Under the pieces are notes generated by a model. The model worked only from the letters and a program-made list of their open reading frames with translations. It made no database searches and was not told the origin of the DNA. Source: Fimbriimonadaceae bacterium (GTDB lineage: Bacteria; Armatimonadota; Fimbriimonadia; Fimbriimonadales; Fimbriimonadaceae). From it: a stretch of DNA of 64,000 nt. A program made the translations under genes and the position numbers. The stretch covers positions 1,086,605-1,150,604 of the forward strand of contig JAHBTE010000001.1 in assembly GCA_019638675.1 (NCBI GenBank), written 5' to 3'. Below, piece after piece: positions 46,183 through 54,054 of this stretch. Position 1 is the first letter of the stretch. Each line of letters begins with the position of its first letter.

Positions 46183-47775
46183 ATGACACGAAACATTTTC
46201 ATGAAATCGATGGCGGTGGTCGCATGTTTGGGTGCGGTTGTTGCTTCATTCGCACAAACTGGCGTTCAGGATAGAGTGAACCTTTACCTGAAGGATGCTG
46301 ATTTGATGACGGCAACTCGCCTGCTATCACAGCAAACAGGGCTTCAGTTCGTTCTTGAACCAGGCGACAACAAGTTTAGTAAGATTAACTTGTCGTTGGA
46401 AGATGCTTCGGCAGAAAGTGCGATTAAGTACATTTGCCAAGCGGCTGGCGGTTACGCTGAGCGAAATGAAGAAGGCATCTTCATTATTCGGTACGGTGCT
46501 AAGCGAGAAGCTCTCACAACAAATATTGATCCTGAAAAGGACATCATCGTTTTCAAAACGATCCCGATTATGCGGGCTGATCCAAGAGATGTTCATGAAT
46601 TGTTGACAGTTGGGGCGATCGTCAATCCTGATCGTGCATACAAGGAGTTGTATGAAATGCGAAACTATACGTCTCCAAACGTATGGGGCAACAATGCAAA
46701 TCCAAGTTTGAGCTCTCCTCAGCAATTTGGAACCCCGCGCAACGAAAATAACAATGTGCGCTCTGATGAAGGGTTGCTTAACTTGCCTGGATCTGGAAGT
46801 AATCAGCGCGGCGGCGGTGGTGGTGGCGGTGCTGCTCTAGGCGGCGGTCAAGGTCAACCTGGCGGCGGCGGTGGTGGTCAAGGTACCAACGGTGGTGCTA
46901 GCTTCTCTGGTCAAAACGCTGGTGGCGGCCAAGGGCTATTGCCTGCTGGCACACAAGACTTAACCTACAACCCGGCAACAAACGAACTGATTTACCGAGG
47001 AACCAGCCAGGGTTACCAAGATTTGCTCAATATTTTGGCGCAAATCGATAAGGCTCCAAAGCAAGTTACAGTTAAGGTTGAATTCATCACCACAACTCAA
47101 AACTTGGATAAAGCCCTTGGTATTGACTGGAACTACGAACGAGCAGGCATTTTCGCTGGTGTTGCACCAGGTCGATTTGCAAGTTCAGCAGACCCTGTCT
47201 TCTTGAACTATGCTACTGGAAACATTTCAACACGACTCCGAACCCTGTTAACCAACGGTTTTGGACGAGTTGTAACCGCTCCAGTCGTTCGAACATTTAA
47301 CAACCAATTGGCGCAAGTTACGGCTGGTACCAGCACCTGGGTGTTTGTTACCAACCAAACAATTACCAACGGAATCGTTAGTACAACTGTTTCGCCGCAA
47401 AACATCCAAATCAACTCAACCTTGCAGGTTCGACCACGAATCAACGGCGATAACACGATCACTATGACTCTGGCGCCGAGTATTGCGAACGTCACGGGCT
47501 TCCGAACAAGCCCAGATGGTAACCAGTTCCCGGAATTCACATTCCAATCAATTCAGGTTGCGGTTCGAGTTAAAGATGGTGAAACAATCGCTCTCGGTGG
47601 TTTGACCTCAAAGCAAGATACGGTTCAACAAAGCCGAATTCCATTGCTTAGTGACTTGCCAGTTATCGGTCAGTTGTTCCGACGAAAGCAAACTAACCAA
47701 GGTAGTTCAGAACTCATCATCTTCGTAACGCCAAAAATCGTTGACGAATCGATGAGCGGACTTGGAATTCCATAG
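46183..47775 (+). CDS. pilQ: Outer-membrane secretin PilQ
   Basis: A 530-residue secretin forming the outer-membrane pilus gate. The signal peptide MKSMAVVACLGAVVASFAQ is followed by another STN-like domain (YLKDADLMTATRLLSQQTGLQFVLEPGDNK), an N1/KH-like region, a Gly-rich linker (about 200-250) and the secretin domain. That domain contains TVKVEFITTTQNLDKALGIDW, VVTAPVVRTFNNQLAQVTAGT, the signature VAVRVKDGETIALGGLTS and PLLSDLPVIGQLFRRKQTNQGSSELIIFVTPKIV. GAGGAGG-type ribosome sites precede it (TTTGAGGAGGAATT before the ATG at 46183). Last gene of the pilus locus, closed by a terminator. Confidence 0.93.
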   Translation: MTRNIFMKSMAVVACLGAVVASFAQTGVQDRVNLYLKDADLMTATRLLSQQTGLQFVLEPGDNKFSKINLSLEDASAESAIKYICQAAGGYAERNEEGIFIIRYGAKREALTTNIDPEKDIIVFKTIPIMRADPRDVHELLTVGAIVNPDRAYKELYEMRNYTSPNVWGNNANPSLSSPQQFGTPRNENNNVRSDEGLLNLPGSGSNQRGGGGGGGAALGGGQGQPGGGGGGQGTNGGASFSGQNAGGGQGLLPAGTQDLTYNPATNELIYRGTSQGYQDLLNILAQIDKAPKQVTVKVEFITTTQNLDKALGIDWNYERAGIFAGVAPGRFASSADPVFLNYATGNISTRLRTLLTNGFGRVVTAPVVRTFNNQLAQVTAGTSTWVFVTNQTITNGIVSTTVSPQNIQINSTLQVRPRINGDNTITMTLAPSIANVTGFRTSPDGNQFPEFTFQSIQVAVRVKDGETIALGGLTSKQDTVQQSRIPLLSDLPVIGQLFRRKQTNQGSSELIIFVTPKIVDESMSGLGIP

Positions 47776-47799
47776 GCTCTAAGCCGACAACGCAGACGG

Positions 47800-47834
47800 C
47801 AGCGGTGACCTTTCGAGGTTGCCGCTGTCTTGTT
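47800..47834 (+). terminator. Rho-independent terminator after pilQ
   Basis: An 11-bp stem with two G-T wobbles (CAGCGGTGACC / GGTTGCCGCTG, loop TTTCGA) is followed by TCTTGTTCT. It lies between the secretin gene and the ATG of aroK at 47846. Confidence 0.7.
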
Positions 47835-47845
47835 CTATTACACTC

Positions 47846-48364
47846 ATGAAATCGGGGATCATACTAATCGGGATGATGGGAAGCGGTAAAAGCACTGTTG
47901 GTCGTGCGCTTGCCGGACTTTTGAATTATCCGTTTGAAGATACCGATCAAATGCTCGAATATCGGCTCGGAAGGCAGATTCCTCAACTTTTTAAGTTGTA
48001 TGGCGAAGAGGCATTTCGCTCTCACGAAACGGCGATTCTCAAAGGGCTAGAGCCAGCAGAAAGGGTATTGGCAACTGGAGGTGGGATCGTACTAAAGGCC
48101 GAGAATTGGGTTGAGTTTGAGCGTCTGGGAACAACCGTATTTCTTGATGTTTCTACGGAGCTGCTCGCAAATCGGCTCGGGCAATCAAACCGTAAGCGGC
48201 CTTTGCTTCAAACTGAAAACTGGGAGGATAAACTCAGTGACCTCTACTCCGGTAGGAGGCACCTCTATGAACAAGCAGAGATCATTGTGAAAGTTCAGGA
48301 CAATCAGCCAATCGAAAACGTTGCCCAGGATATTTTTGAGGTGATCAGTGCAAGTCGAGGTTAA
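47846..48364 (+). CDS. aroK: Shikimate kinase
   Basis: A 172-residue P-loop kinase that phosphorylates shikimate at O3 in chorismate biosynthesis. Walker A GMMGSGKSTVG is near the start, FEDTDQMLE gives the DxD substrate/Mg site, RSHE follows and LATGGGIVL is the shikimate-binding GGG loop; RKRPLL is the LID arginine region. The ATG at 47846 is used, since nine upstream in-frame codons overlap the terminator. Its 3' end overlaps aroB by 17 bases. Confidence 0.94.
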   Translation: MKSGIILIGMMGSGKSTVGRALAGLLNYPFEDTDQMLEYRLGRQIPQLFKLYGEEAFRSHETAILKGLEPAERVLATGGGIVLKAENWVEFERLGTTVFLDVSTELLANRLGQSNRKRPLLQTENWEDKLSDLYSGRRHLYEQAEIIVKVQDNQPIENVAQDIFEVISASRG

Positions 48365-49382
48365 AAGCGGTACCGACCAATACACAGTTCAGCAAACACG
48401 ATTGCAAAGCGTCATTGAACAAGTAAGTAGCCGCGATATGATTATTACGGATACCAATGTTCTAGCTTGTTATCCGGCACTTTCCAACAGCAAGGGCCAA
48501 ATCATATCAATTCCGGCAGGTGAAGAGAGCAAAAGCTTTGTTCAATACGAAGCAGTGGTCGAGCAGATTTTTCAAGCAGGCTTCCTGCGTAACGGAACAG
48601 TCTTTGCCATTGGAGGAGGAGTCGTTGGGGATCTCGCAGGATTTGTTGCTGCTACCGTTCACCGGGGCGTGCGATTGGTTCAAGTACCAACTAGCCTGCT
48701 TGCTATGGTGGATAGCTCAGTGGGCGGAAAGGTGGGGATTGATCTCAGCTACGGCAAAAACCTTCTTGGTTCGTTTTATAATCCTGCATCTGTTTACATT
48801 GATCCAACAGTTTTGCAAACCCTCCCAACTGAGCATTTTCAAAACGGAATGGCCGAAGTGATCAAATACGGCTGGATTCTCGATGTTGAACTACTTGAGA
48901 TTCTCAAAAAGGAGAACTTTAGCGTAAATTCTCACAATCTGGAGGAAATCGTATTCCGCTGTGTTGCGCTCAAACGTGATGTCGTTGAAGCAGATTTCAC
49001 CGAAAAATCTGGCTTGCGGGCGATTCTCAATTTTGGTCACACAGTCGGGCATGCGTTAGAAGCCCAAGCCGAATACAAGAATCTTCTCCACGGTCAAGCT
49101 ATTGCCGTTGGAATGGTGGCGGAAGTCGCAATTGCGAACGAGTTAGGATTGTCGCAAATACGTACCCAAGATGTCGAGTCACTTTTCCAGCAGTATCAGT
49201 TGCCGATCCGTCCAACAAGCTATGTAAACATCGATCAATTGATTTCGTTGATGCTGGGAGACAAAAAAAGCACGGGGAATGGAATCGCAATGAGCCTTGT
49301 ATTGGAACCAGGCCAGTGTAAACTTGTTGATAACATTGACCCTGCGCTTGTTCGCAGGGTACTGGCAAATATATGGAGCTAA
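48348..49382 (+). CDS. aroB: 3-dehydroquinate synthase
   Basis: A 344-residue NAD- and metal-dependent enzyme converting DAHP to 3-dehydroquinate. The GTG start at 48348 has GAGG 6 bases upstream and lies inside aroK. Diagnostic motifs are GGGVVGDLAGFVAAT, QVPTSLLAMVDSSVGGKVGI (with the catalytic Lys), KNLLGSFYNPASV, NGMAEVIKYGWI and the metal-binding His residues in LNFGHTVGHALE and LLHGQAIAVGM. The next small gene overlaps its end by 10 bases. Confidence 0.96.
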   Translation: MQVEVKSGTDQYTVQQTRLQSVIEQVSSRDMIITDTNVLACYPALSNSKGQIISIPAGEESKSFVQYEAVVEQIFQAGFLRNGTVFAIGGGVVGDLAGFVAATVHRGVRLVQVPTSLLAMVDSSVGGKVGIDLSYGKNLLGSFYNPASVYIDPTVLQTLPTEHFQNGMAEVIKYGWILDVELLEILKKENFSVNSHNLEEIVFRCVALKRDVVEADFTEKSGLRAILNFGHTVGHALEAQAEYKNLLHGQAIAVGMVAEVAIANELGLSQIRTQDVESLFQQYQLPIRPTSYVNIDQLISLMLGDKKSTGNGIAMSLVLEPGQCKLVDNIDPALVRRVLANIWS

Positions 49383-49597
49383 TTCGGTTATTGGTCGCGG
49401 CGGTGACGGGCGTACTCGTCGTCGGGGGATACCTTGCTTCGTTGGCTGCCTATTTCGGTGGAACCGCCGAGAACTATAGTATTCAATTAGATCACTCTTC
49501 CGTGCCTATGCTGGCACTAGGCTTATTGTTGGCTACGGTTGTGCTTGCATTCATCCCAGCGAAAGAAGAACCTTCAAACGATGAGGTTGAATCGTGA
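49373..49597 (+). CDS. Small two-helix membrane protein
   Basis: A 74-residue protein with two hydrophobic segments (about 5-27 and 44-63) joined by a polar loop and ending in an acidic tail EEPSNDEVES. No family recognised. It overlaps aroB by 10 bases and the pseudokinase by 4 (ATCGTGA context), so it is translated as part of the run. Its place directly before the membrane-anchored pseudokinase suggests a possible partner. Confidence 0.7.
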   Translation: MELIRLLVAAVTGVLVVGGYLASLAAYFGGTAENYSIQLDHSSVPMLALGLLLATVVLAFIPAKEEPSNDEVES

Positions 49598-51351
49598 TCG
49601 GTCAACTTATCGGCGGGAAATACGAAGTCATTGAAGACATCGGCTCTGATTCAGTATTCGACTTGTTTAAGGCGAAAGAAAAAGGCACGGAAAATTTTGT
49701 TTTTGTCCGGGCGATAGAAGGGAGTAAACGGAGGCCAGATGGATTCGGCGACCAAGTTCAGCAAGCGGTTGGTCGGCTTAAGGCGGTCAACCATCCCGGC
49801 GTTGAACGACTGATTTCGGCGCACCAAGAAACCAACGGCTATTTCATTGTTTCTGAGTACACGCCTGGCTCGTTGCTTGATGATCGGCTCAAAAGGCTCG
49901 CAAACCTTAGCGTTCCGGCCGCAGTAGCCATGGCGATAGAAATCTGCGATGCCATGTCAGCACTTCACTCGGCAAAGATCGTTCACGGTGACATTTCCAC
50001 GCGCACGATATTAAGCACTAGCGGAGAAGGAGCGAAACTGCTTTTGCCTGGTTTATGGACGGCTTACGGTCAAGATCAAGACCTTGCAGTAGGGATGCTC
50101 AAGCAGATGGCCCCTTATTTGGCCCCTGAGGTGACCTCTGGAGGCATGCCGACCCCTCAAAGCGATATTTATGCCCTCGGAGTGCTTCTCTGGCAGGTAT
50201 TAGCGGGGAGAACTCCATATTACGGTGATACGCCAAGCATCATCGCCGCTAAACATGAAAGTGACCCATATCCTTCGCTACGCATGGTAGCGGCAACGGT
50301 TCCGAATGCACTCGACGAAATCATTAAAAAGTGCATGGATAAGAACCCGCTGAATCGTTATCTCACAGCGGCGGCACTCCTCAACGATCTGAAAGCGGTT
50401 CAAGACGCATTGCGGTTTGGTCGCAAAATCACGTGGCCGATTGTCGGGCCGATCAGCATTGAAGAAGCGAGCGACGTCGCTCCAGAACTCAACGCAGTGG
50501 ATGGCAAACCACAAGATGCTGCCATGACTAAAAAGGCAAAACAAGATAAGAAGCGGCAAGCGCGAGAAGAATCCGATGGCATTCCAATCTGGATCGCCGC
50601 ATTGATGTATACGGTTACAGCCGTATTTATGCTCATCGTTGGTGGGTGGATTTTCTTCAATTCTCAAAAGCCGAAGTTGTTAACCGTTCCTGATATCAGA
50701 GGCAAAAATATTGAGAACGCTCGTAAGGAACTCAAACCGATGGGGCTGATGATTCGGGTAGCCCGTGAACAAGTCAGTGAAACACAACCCGAAGGGGCAA
50801 TTATTGAAACAAATCCAGCTCCGGGAGAAGATATCCGTCAAGGGCAAAGGATTGAAGTCACAGTGAGCAAAGGCTCCAAGTTTGTTGAGATGCCGGATTT
50901 CCGTGGTCGGACAATTGCAGAAGCGAAGGCTCTTGCCGCCAAAATGAACCTGAGCATCTCGGATACAGATATAGAACTAGTTCGCGACAAAGAACTTGAG
51001 CAAGGCCTAATCGTGAGCCAAGTGCCAGAATCGCGCAAAAAAGTCGAGCGGTATACCCGTGTTCGGCTAAAAGTCAGTAATGGCGATGAACGAGTGGGCG
51101 GTTCGCGGAACAGTGATGCGTGGCATACGAACCGTGTTCAGTTTTCTGTTCCCGGCAACTTGGATCAAGACGTTCTTGTCCGAATTGATGTAACCGACGA
51201 CCAAGGCACAAAAACCTTGTTTGAAGAGCTCATGGCACCTGGCCAGCAAGTTGACGAGCGGGTTCGATGGGTGGGAGATGAGCTTATCATCCGAATCTTC
51301 TTTGATGGAGAATTGATCAAACAGCAAACTGCAAAGCCGGAGGAAGAATAG
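49594..51351 (+). CDS. PASTA-domain membrane pseudokinase (Hanks-type fold)
   Basis: A 585-residue PknB/PrkC-like protein: kinase-like domain (about 8-272), Lys/Arg-rich juxtamembrane segment, one membrane helix (about 333-355), two PASTA domains (about 363-427 and 429-497) and a C-terminal beta domain. Key catalytic residues are lost. The Gly loop reads IGSDSVFD, the VAIK Lys is Arg39, the HRD motif is HGD with the catalytic-loop Asn replaced by Thr138, and DFG is replaced by LPG (151-153). The APE motif and the Asp of SDIYALG, both structural, remain. It may sense muropeptides or lipid II through PASTA and signal by binding rather than phosphorylation. It starts with a GTG overlapping the previous gene; rpe follows 2 bases later. 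Confidence 0.88.
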   Translation: MIGQLIGGKYEVIEDIGSDSVFDLFKAKEKGTENFVFVRAIEGSKRRPDGFGDQVQQAVGRLKAVNHPGVERLISAHQETNGYFIVSEYTPGSLLDDRLKRLANLSVPAAVAMAIEICDAMSALHSAKIVHGDISTRTILSTSGEGAKLLLPGLWTAYGQDQDLAVGMLKQMAPYLAPEVTSGGMPTPQSDIYALGVLLWQVLAGRTPYYGDTPSIIAAKHESDPYPSLRMVAATVPNALDEIIKKCMDKNPLNRYLTAAALLNDLKAVQDALRFGRKITWPIVGPISIEEASDVAPELNAVDGKPQDAAMTKKAKQDKKRQAREESDGIPIWIAALMYTVTAVFMLIVGGWIFFNSQKPKLLTVPDIRGKNIENARKELKPMGLMIRVAREQVSETQPEGAIIETNPAPGEDIRQGQRIEVTVSKGSKFVEMPDFRGRTIAEAKALAAKMNLSISDTDIELVRDKELEQGLIVSQVPESRKKVERYTRVRLKVSNGDERVGGSRNSDAWHTNRVQFSVPGNLDQDVLVRIDVTDDQGTKTLFEELMAPGQQVDERVRWVGDELIIRIFFDGELIKQQTAKPEEE

Positions 51352-51353
51352 GT

Positions 51354-51998
51354 TTGGCGATCAAAATCTGTCCGTCCATTCTTTCCTGTGATCCGGCGAA
51401 TTTTGCCGATCCGGTTCGGGAAATGAATCAAGCCGGAGTGGACTGGATTCATCTGGACGTGATGGACGGTCAGTTCGTGCCACCAATCACCTTTGGGGCA
51501 GATTTGGCGAAGAGCTTAGGTCAAGTTACAAATGTGCCGATGGAAGCCCATTTGATGACTCTCACGCCAGATGCGCACTTCGACGCATTTATTCAGGCTG
51601 GCTGCAGGCGAATCATTTTCCACGCTGAAGTTCATCACCATGCGCATCGGCTTTGCCAAACTTTGAGATCAAAAGGAGTTTTAGCCGGGGTGGCGATCAA
51701 TCCTGGTAGCCCAGTTCAAATGCTCGAACCAGTATTGAATGTCATGGATTTAGCTTTGGTGATGACTGTCAACCCTGGTTGGGGTGGTCAAAAGTTTATT
51801 GAATCCTGTGTGGACAAGGTCAAAGCGATTCGCGCAATGCGACCAGACTTGCCAATTCAAGTTGATGGTGGAGTTGATCCTACAACCATCCAACGTCTTT
51901 ACCATGCTGGAGCCACAGATTTTGTGACTGGGAGCTATTTAATGAAGGCTCCTTCGATCGCCGAAGGCGTTTCTAAGTTGAGGTCAGCATGCGGTTAA
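51354..51998 (+). CDS. rpe: Ribulose-phosphate 3-epimerase
   Basis: A 214-residue TIM-barrel enzyme interconverting ribulose-5-P and xylulose-5-P in the pentose phosphate pathway. ICPSILSCDPANF, WIHLDVMDGQFVPPITFG, MEAHLMT, MTVNPGWGGQKFIES and IQVDGGVDPTTI carry the metal-binding His/Asp residues. The start is a TTG with GGAGGAAGAA just upstream, two bases after the pseudokinase stop. The kinase-rpe order matches the Firmicutes prkC-rsgA-rpe cluster, with rsgA missing here. Confidence 0.96.
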   Translation: MAIKICPSILSCDPANFADPVREMNQAGVDWIHLDVMDGQFVPPITFGADLAKSLGQVTNVPMEAHLMTLTPDAHFDAFIQAGCRRIIFHAEVHHHAHRLCQTLRSKGVLAGVAINPGSPVQMLEPVLNVMDLALVMTVNPGWGGQKFIESCVDKVKAIRAMRPDLPIQVDGGVDPTTIQRLYHAGATDFVTGSYLMKAPSIAEGVSKLRSACG

Positions 51999-52327
51999 AA
52001 ACAATCACCACCGGATTGCTGATTTTTGGCGTTCTTCTTTTACTTGGATTGATTCCGCTTTTCGGCATGAACCCTGGAACTGATGCCTCTTTTGAAGCAA
52101 AACGCGTGTATGCCATTCAGTTTGGTGCTTATTCAATGGTGATTTTTGCTGTGGCAATCGCAGTCATTATCTGCGCCATGATCGTGTTGAGGAGAACCTC
52201 AAATGATCTCAAAGAGCAGGCCAAACTCAATATGCAGATATTTGTTGAAGGAAGTCTGAACGACCACAAAAAGAAGACCGAAGCCGAGGCTGAACAAGCA
52301 GAAGGCGAAGATGTTCACGATAGCTGA
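51989..52327 (+). CDS. Small membrane protein with acidic/lysine-rich tail
   Basis: A 112-residue protein with two hydrophobic helices (about 7-26 and 47-67), a basic stop-transfer RR and a charged, probably coiled tail (KKKTEAEAEQAEGEDVHDS). No family recognised. It overlaps rpe by 10 bases and ribD by 17, so it is firmly part of this coupled operon. Confidence 0.7.
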   Translation: MRLKTITTGLLIFGVLLLLGLIPLFGMNPGTDASFEAKRVYAIQFGAYSMVIFAVAIAVIICAMIVLRRTSNDLKEQAKLNMQIFVEGSLNDHKKKTEAEAEQAEGEDVHDS

Positions 52328-53294
52328 CCAGCGGTTCATGCGGCGAGCATTAGAACTTGCCGGAAGTGGTTTTTCTGCGCCAAACCCTTGCGTTGGCTGT
52401 GTGATTGTTCAAGGTGAATCCATCGTTGGCGAAGGGTTTTCTGAGCCGGCTGGGGGTGCCCACGCTGAAGTTGTCGCTCTGCGTCAAGCAGGAAAATCTG
52501 CAAATGGCGCAACCGTTTACGTGACTCTTGAGCCTTGCAATCACCAAGGCAGAACCGGGCCATGTTCGCTCGCCCTTATCGCGGCAGGAGTACAGCGAGT
52601 TGTTTTTGCAGTTGCTGACCCAAGCCCAAAAGCAAAAGGAGGAGGGTTGGTTCTAGCTGAGGCGGGAATTATCGTGGAATCGGGCTTGCTGGCGGAGGAA
52701 GCCAGCAAGAAACATGAGCAGTTCTTGTTTTCGGTGACACACGAGCGACCATTCATAACAGTTAAAGCGGCTATCACTCAAGACGGATTTCTGTCGAAAT
52801 TAGATGGCATCAGTAAGTGGATTAGCTCTCCAGAAGCAAGGTTAGATGCTCATCGGCTTCGGGCGGAGCGAGGTTCTGTGCTGGTGGGAAGGGGGACTGT
52901 TCAGGTAGACGATCCGTTGCTAACCGCGCGAATTGAAGGCGTTGTTAACCAGCCAGTGCGGATCTTGCTTGATCCCTCAAGCAAGCTTTCTGGGTCGGAG
53001 CAAGTATTCAACGAGGATGCCGAGACTATCTGGATACGTGAAGAAGTATCGATTCCTTGCCTACTCGCTGATCTTTACAAAAAGGGGATTCGGGGAGTTT
53101 TGGTAGAAGGCGGAGCCGAAACAATTCGTCGATTTTTGGAATCAGGTTTAGTCGAAGAAATCGTTCTTTATGTCGGGAATCTTACGTTCGGGCAGGGCAA
53201 GCCGTGGCATGGTGCAACGGATCCACTCTCTAGCTGGAAATTAACAGATTCTACGATGTTTGGCGATACTGAACGGCGTACCTATCGCCGCTAA
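52311..53294 (+). CDS. ribD: Bifunctional riboflavin biosynthesis deaminase/reductase RibD
   Basis: A 327-residue two-domain enzyme for the second and third steps of riboflavin synthesis. The deaminase domain has PNPCVGCVIV, the zinc ligands of HAEVVAL and EPCNHQGRTGPC; the reductase domain has VKAAITQDGF, SKWISSPEARLDAHRLRAERGSVLVGRGTVQVDDPLL and GVLVEGGAETIRRFL. The start lies inside the preceding small gene. No other rib genes and no FMN riboswitch are in the window. The C-terminus is slightly short against typical RibD (about 360). Confidence 0.94.
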   Translation: MFTIADQRFMRRALELAGSGFSAPNPCVGCVIVQGESIVGEGFSEPAGGAHAEVVALRQAGKSANGATVYVTLEPCNHQGRTGPCSLALIAAGVQRVVFAVADPSPKAKGGGLVLAEAGIIVESGLLAEEASKKHEQFLFSVTHERPFITVKAAITQDGFLSKLDGISKWISSPEARLDAHRLRAERGSVLVGRGTVQVDDPLLTARIEGVVNQPVRILLDPSSKLSGSEQVFNEDAETIWIREEVSIPCLLADLYKKGIRGVLVEGGAETIRRFLESGLVEEIVLYVGNLTFGQGKPWHGATDPLSSWKLTDSTMFGDTERRTYRR

Positions 53295-53374
53295 TTTAGG
53301 TTCAAAACTAGGACTAGGGGAACAGAATTACACCAGAGTAGTCATATAAATCACAAGACAGTTTTCTTCTCCCC

Positions 53375-53415
53375 AAAACCCCAAAAGCCCCGTCTCTGCG
53401 CCCTCGGAGCGGGGC
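53375..53415 (-). terminator. Rho-independent terminator for pdxT
   Basis: Read on the minus strand: GCCCCG, a short inner CTC/GAG pairing, CGGGGC, then TTTTGGGGTTTT. It lies 9 bases past the pdxT stop and may also help stop ribD transcription from the other side. Confidence 0.6.
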
Positions 53416-53423
53416 ACCCTTAT

Positions 53424-53996
53424 TTATAAGTTGAGAAAATACTGATGTAATCGAATATCGTGAGTGAGTTCTGGGTGAAAACTGGTTCCAAGAATCTTTG
53501 CTTGTTGAACTGCCACCACTTGATCTTGATACTTGCTCAAAACTTCGACTTCAGATGAAAACTCCGTAACAATTGGTGCCCGAATAAACACACCCAGAAT
53601 AGGTTCATCTAGCTTTGAAAAGGGCACCTCGGCTTCAAAACTATGGATTTGGGCTCCGAATGCGTTTCGGCGTACCTTAATATCAAGTAATCCCAACGTG
53701 AATTGTTTACGGTCTTCAACCGTTTTTGCCAGCAGGATCATGCCCATGCACGTGCCCCAGATTGGCATTCCTGCACTGGCTTTTTCTTGAATGGCTTTTG
53801 CCGTGCCAAACCTTTCGAGAAGCAATCCAACGGTTGTGCTTTCTCCGCCTGGGATTATCAGCCGATCAATTTTGCTCACGTCTTTTGGCGTTTTAACTTC
53901 AAGTACGTCTTTAGCCGGATGTCCGCACGCAATCAAAGATTCGGTGTGTTTATGGAAGTCGCCCTGAATGGCGAGAACTCCGACGAGGTTGGACAT
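53424..53996 (-). CDS. pdxT: Pyridoxal 5'-phosphate synthase glutaminase subunit PdxT
   Basis: A 190-residue class I glutamine amidotransferase supplying ammonia to PdxS for PLP synthesis. VGVLAIQGDFHKH, IIPGGESTTVGLLLERF, the nucleophile Cys in WGTCMGMILLA, RNAFGAQIHSFE and the His-Glu pair in SFHPELTHD are all intact. PdxS, usually the upstream gene, is not in the window. Divergent from the arginase gene, with 58 bases between the starts. Confidence 0.95.
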   Translation of the reverse strand: MSNLVGVLAIQGDFHKHTESLIACGHPAKDVLEVKTPKDVSKIDRLIIPGGESTTVGLLLERFGTAKAIQEKASAGMPIWGTCMGMILLAKTVEDRKQFTLGLLDIKVRRNAFGAQIHSFEAEVPFSKLDEPILGVFIRAPIVTEFSSEVEVLSKYQDQVVAVQQAKILGTSFHPELTHDIRLHQYFLNL

Positions 53997-54054
53997 TTCG
54001 CAGAGTGTACAGGTGGCTCGTTCGAGAGTCGTGAGTCCAAGTAGAATTAGCCTT

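Noticed and set aside
45493-47775. Frameshifted single pilQ gene
   Set aside because: Both genes have complete signal peptides, clear start sites and a normal intergenic gap, so two proteins are intended.
15615-47775. Type II secretion system instead of type IV pili
   Set aside because: A PilT retraction ATPase and PilM/N/O/P order argue for type IV pili; no GspC or GspL/M-type genes were seen.
52200-52330. FMN riboswitch before ribD
   Set aside because: The ribD start lies inside the preceding coding gene and no FMN aptamer core is present.
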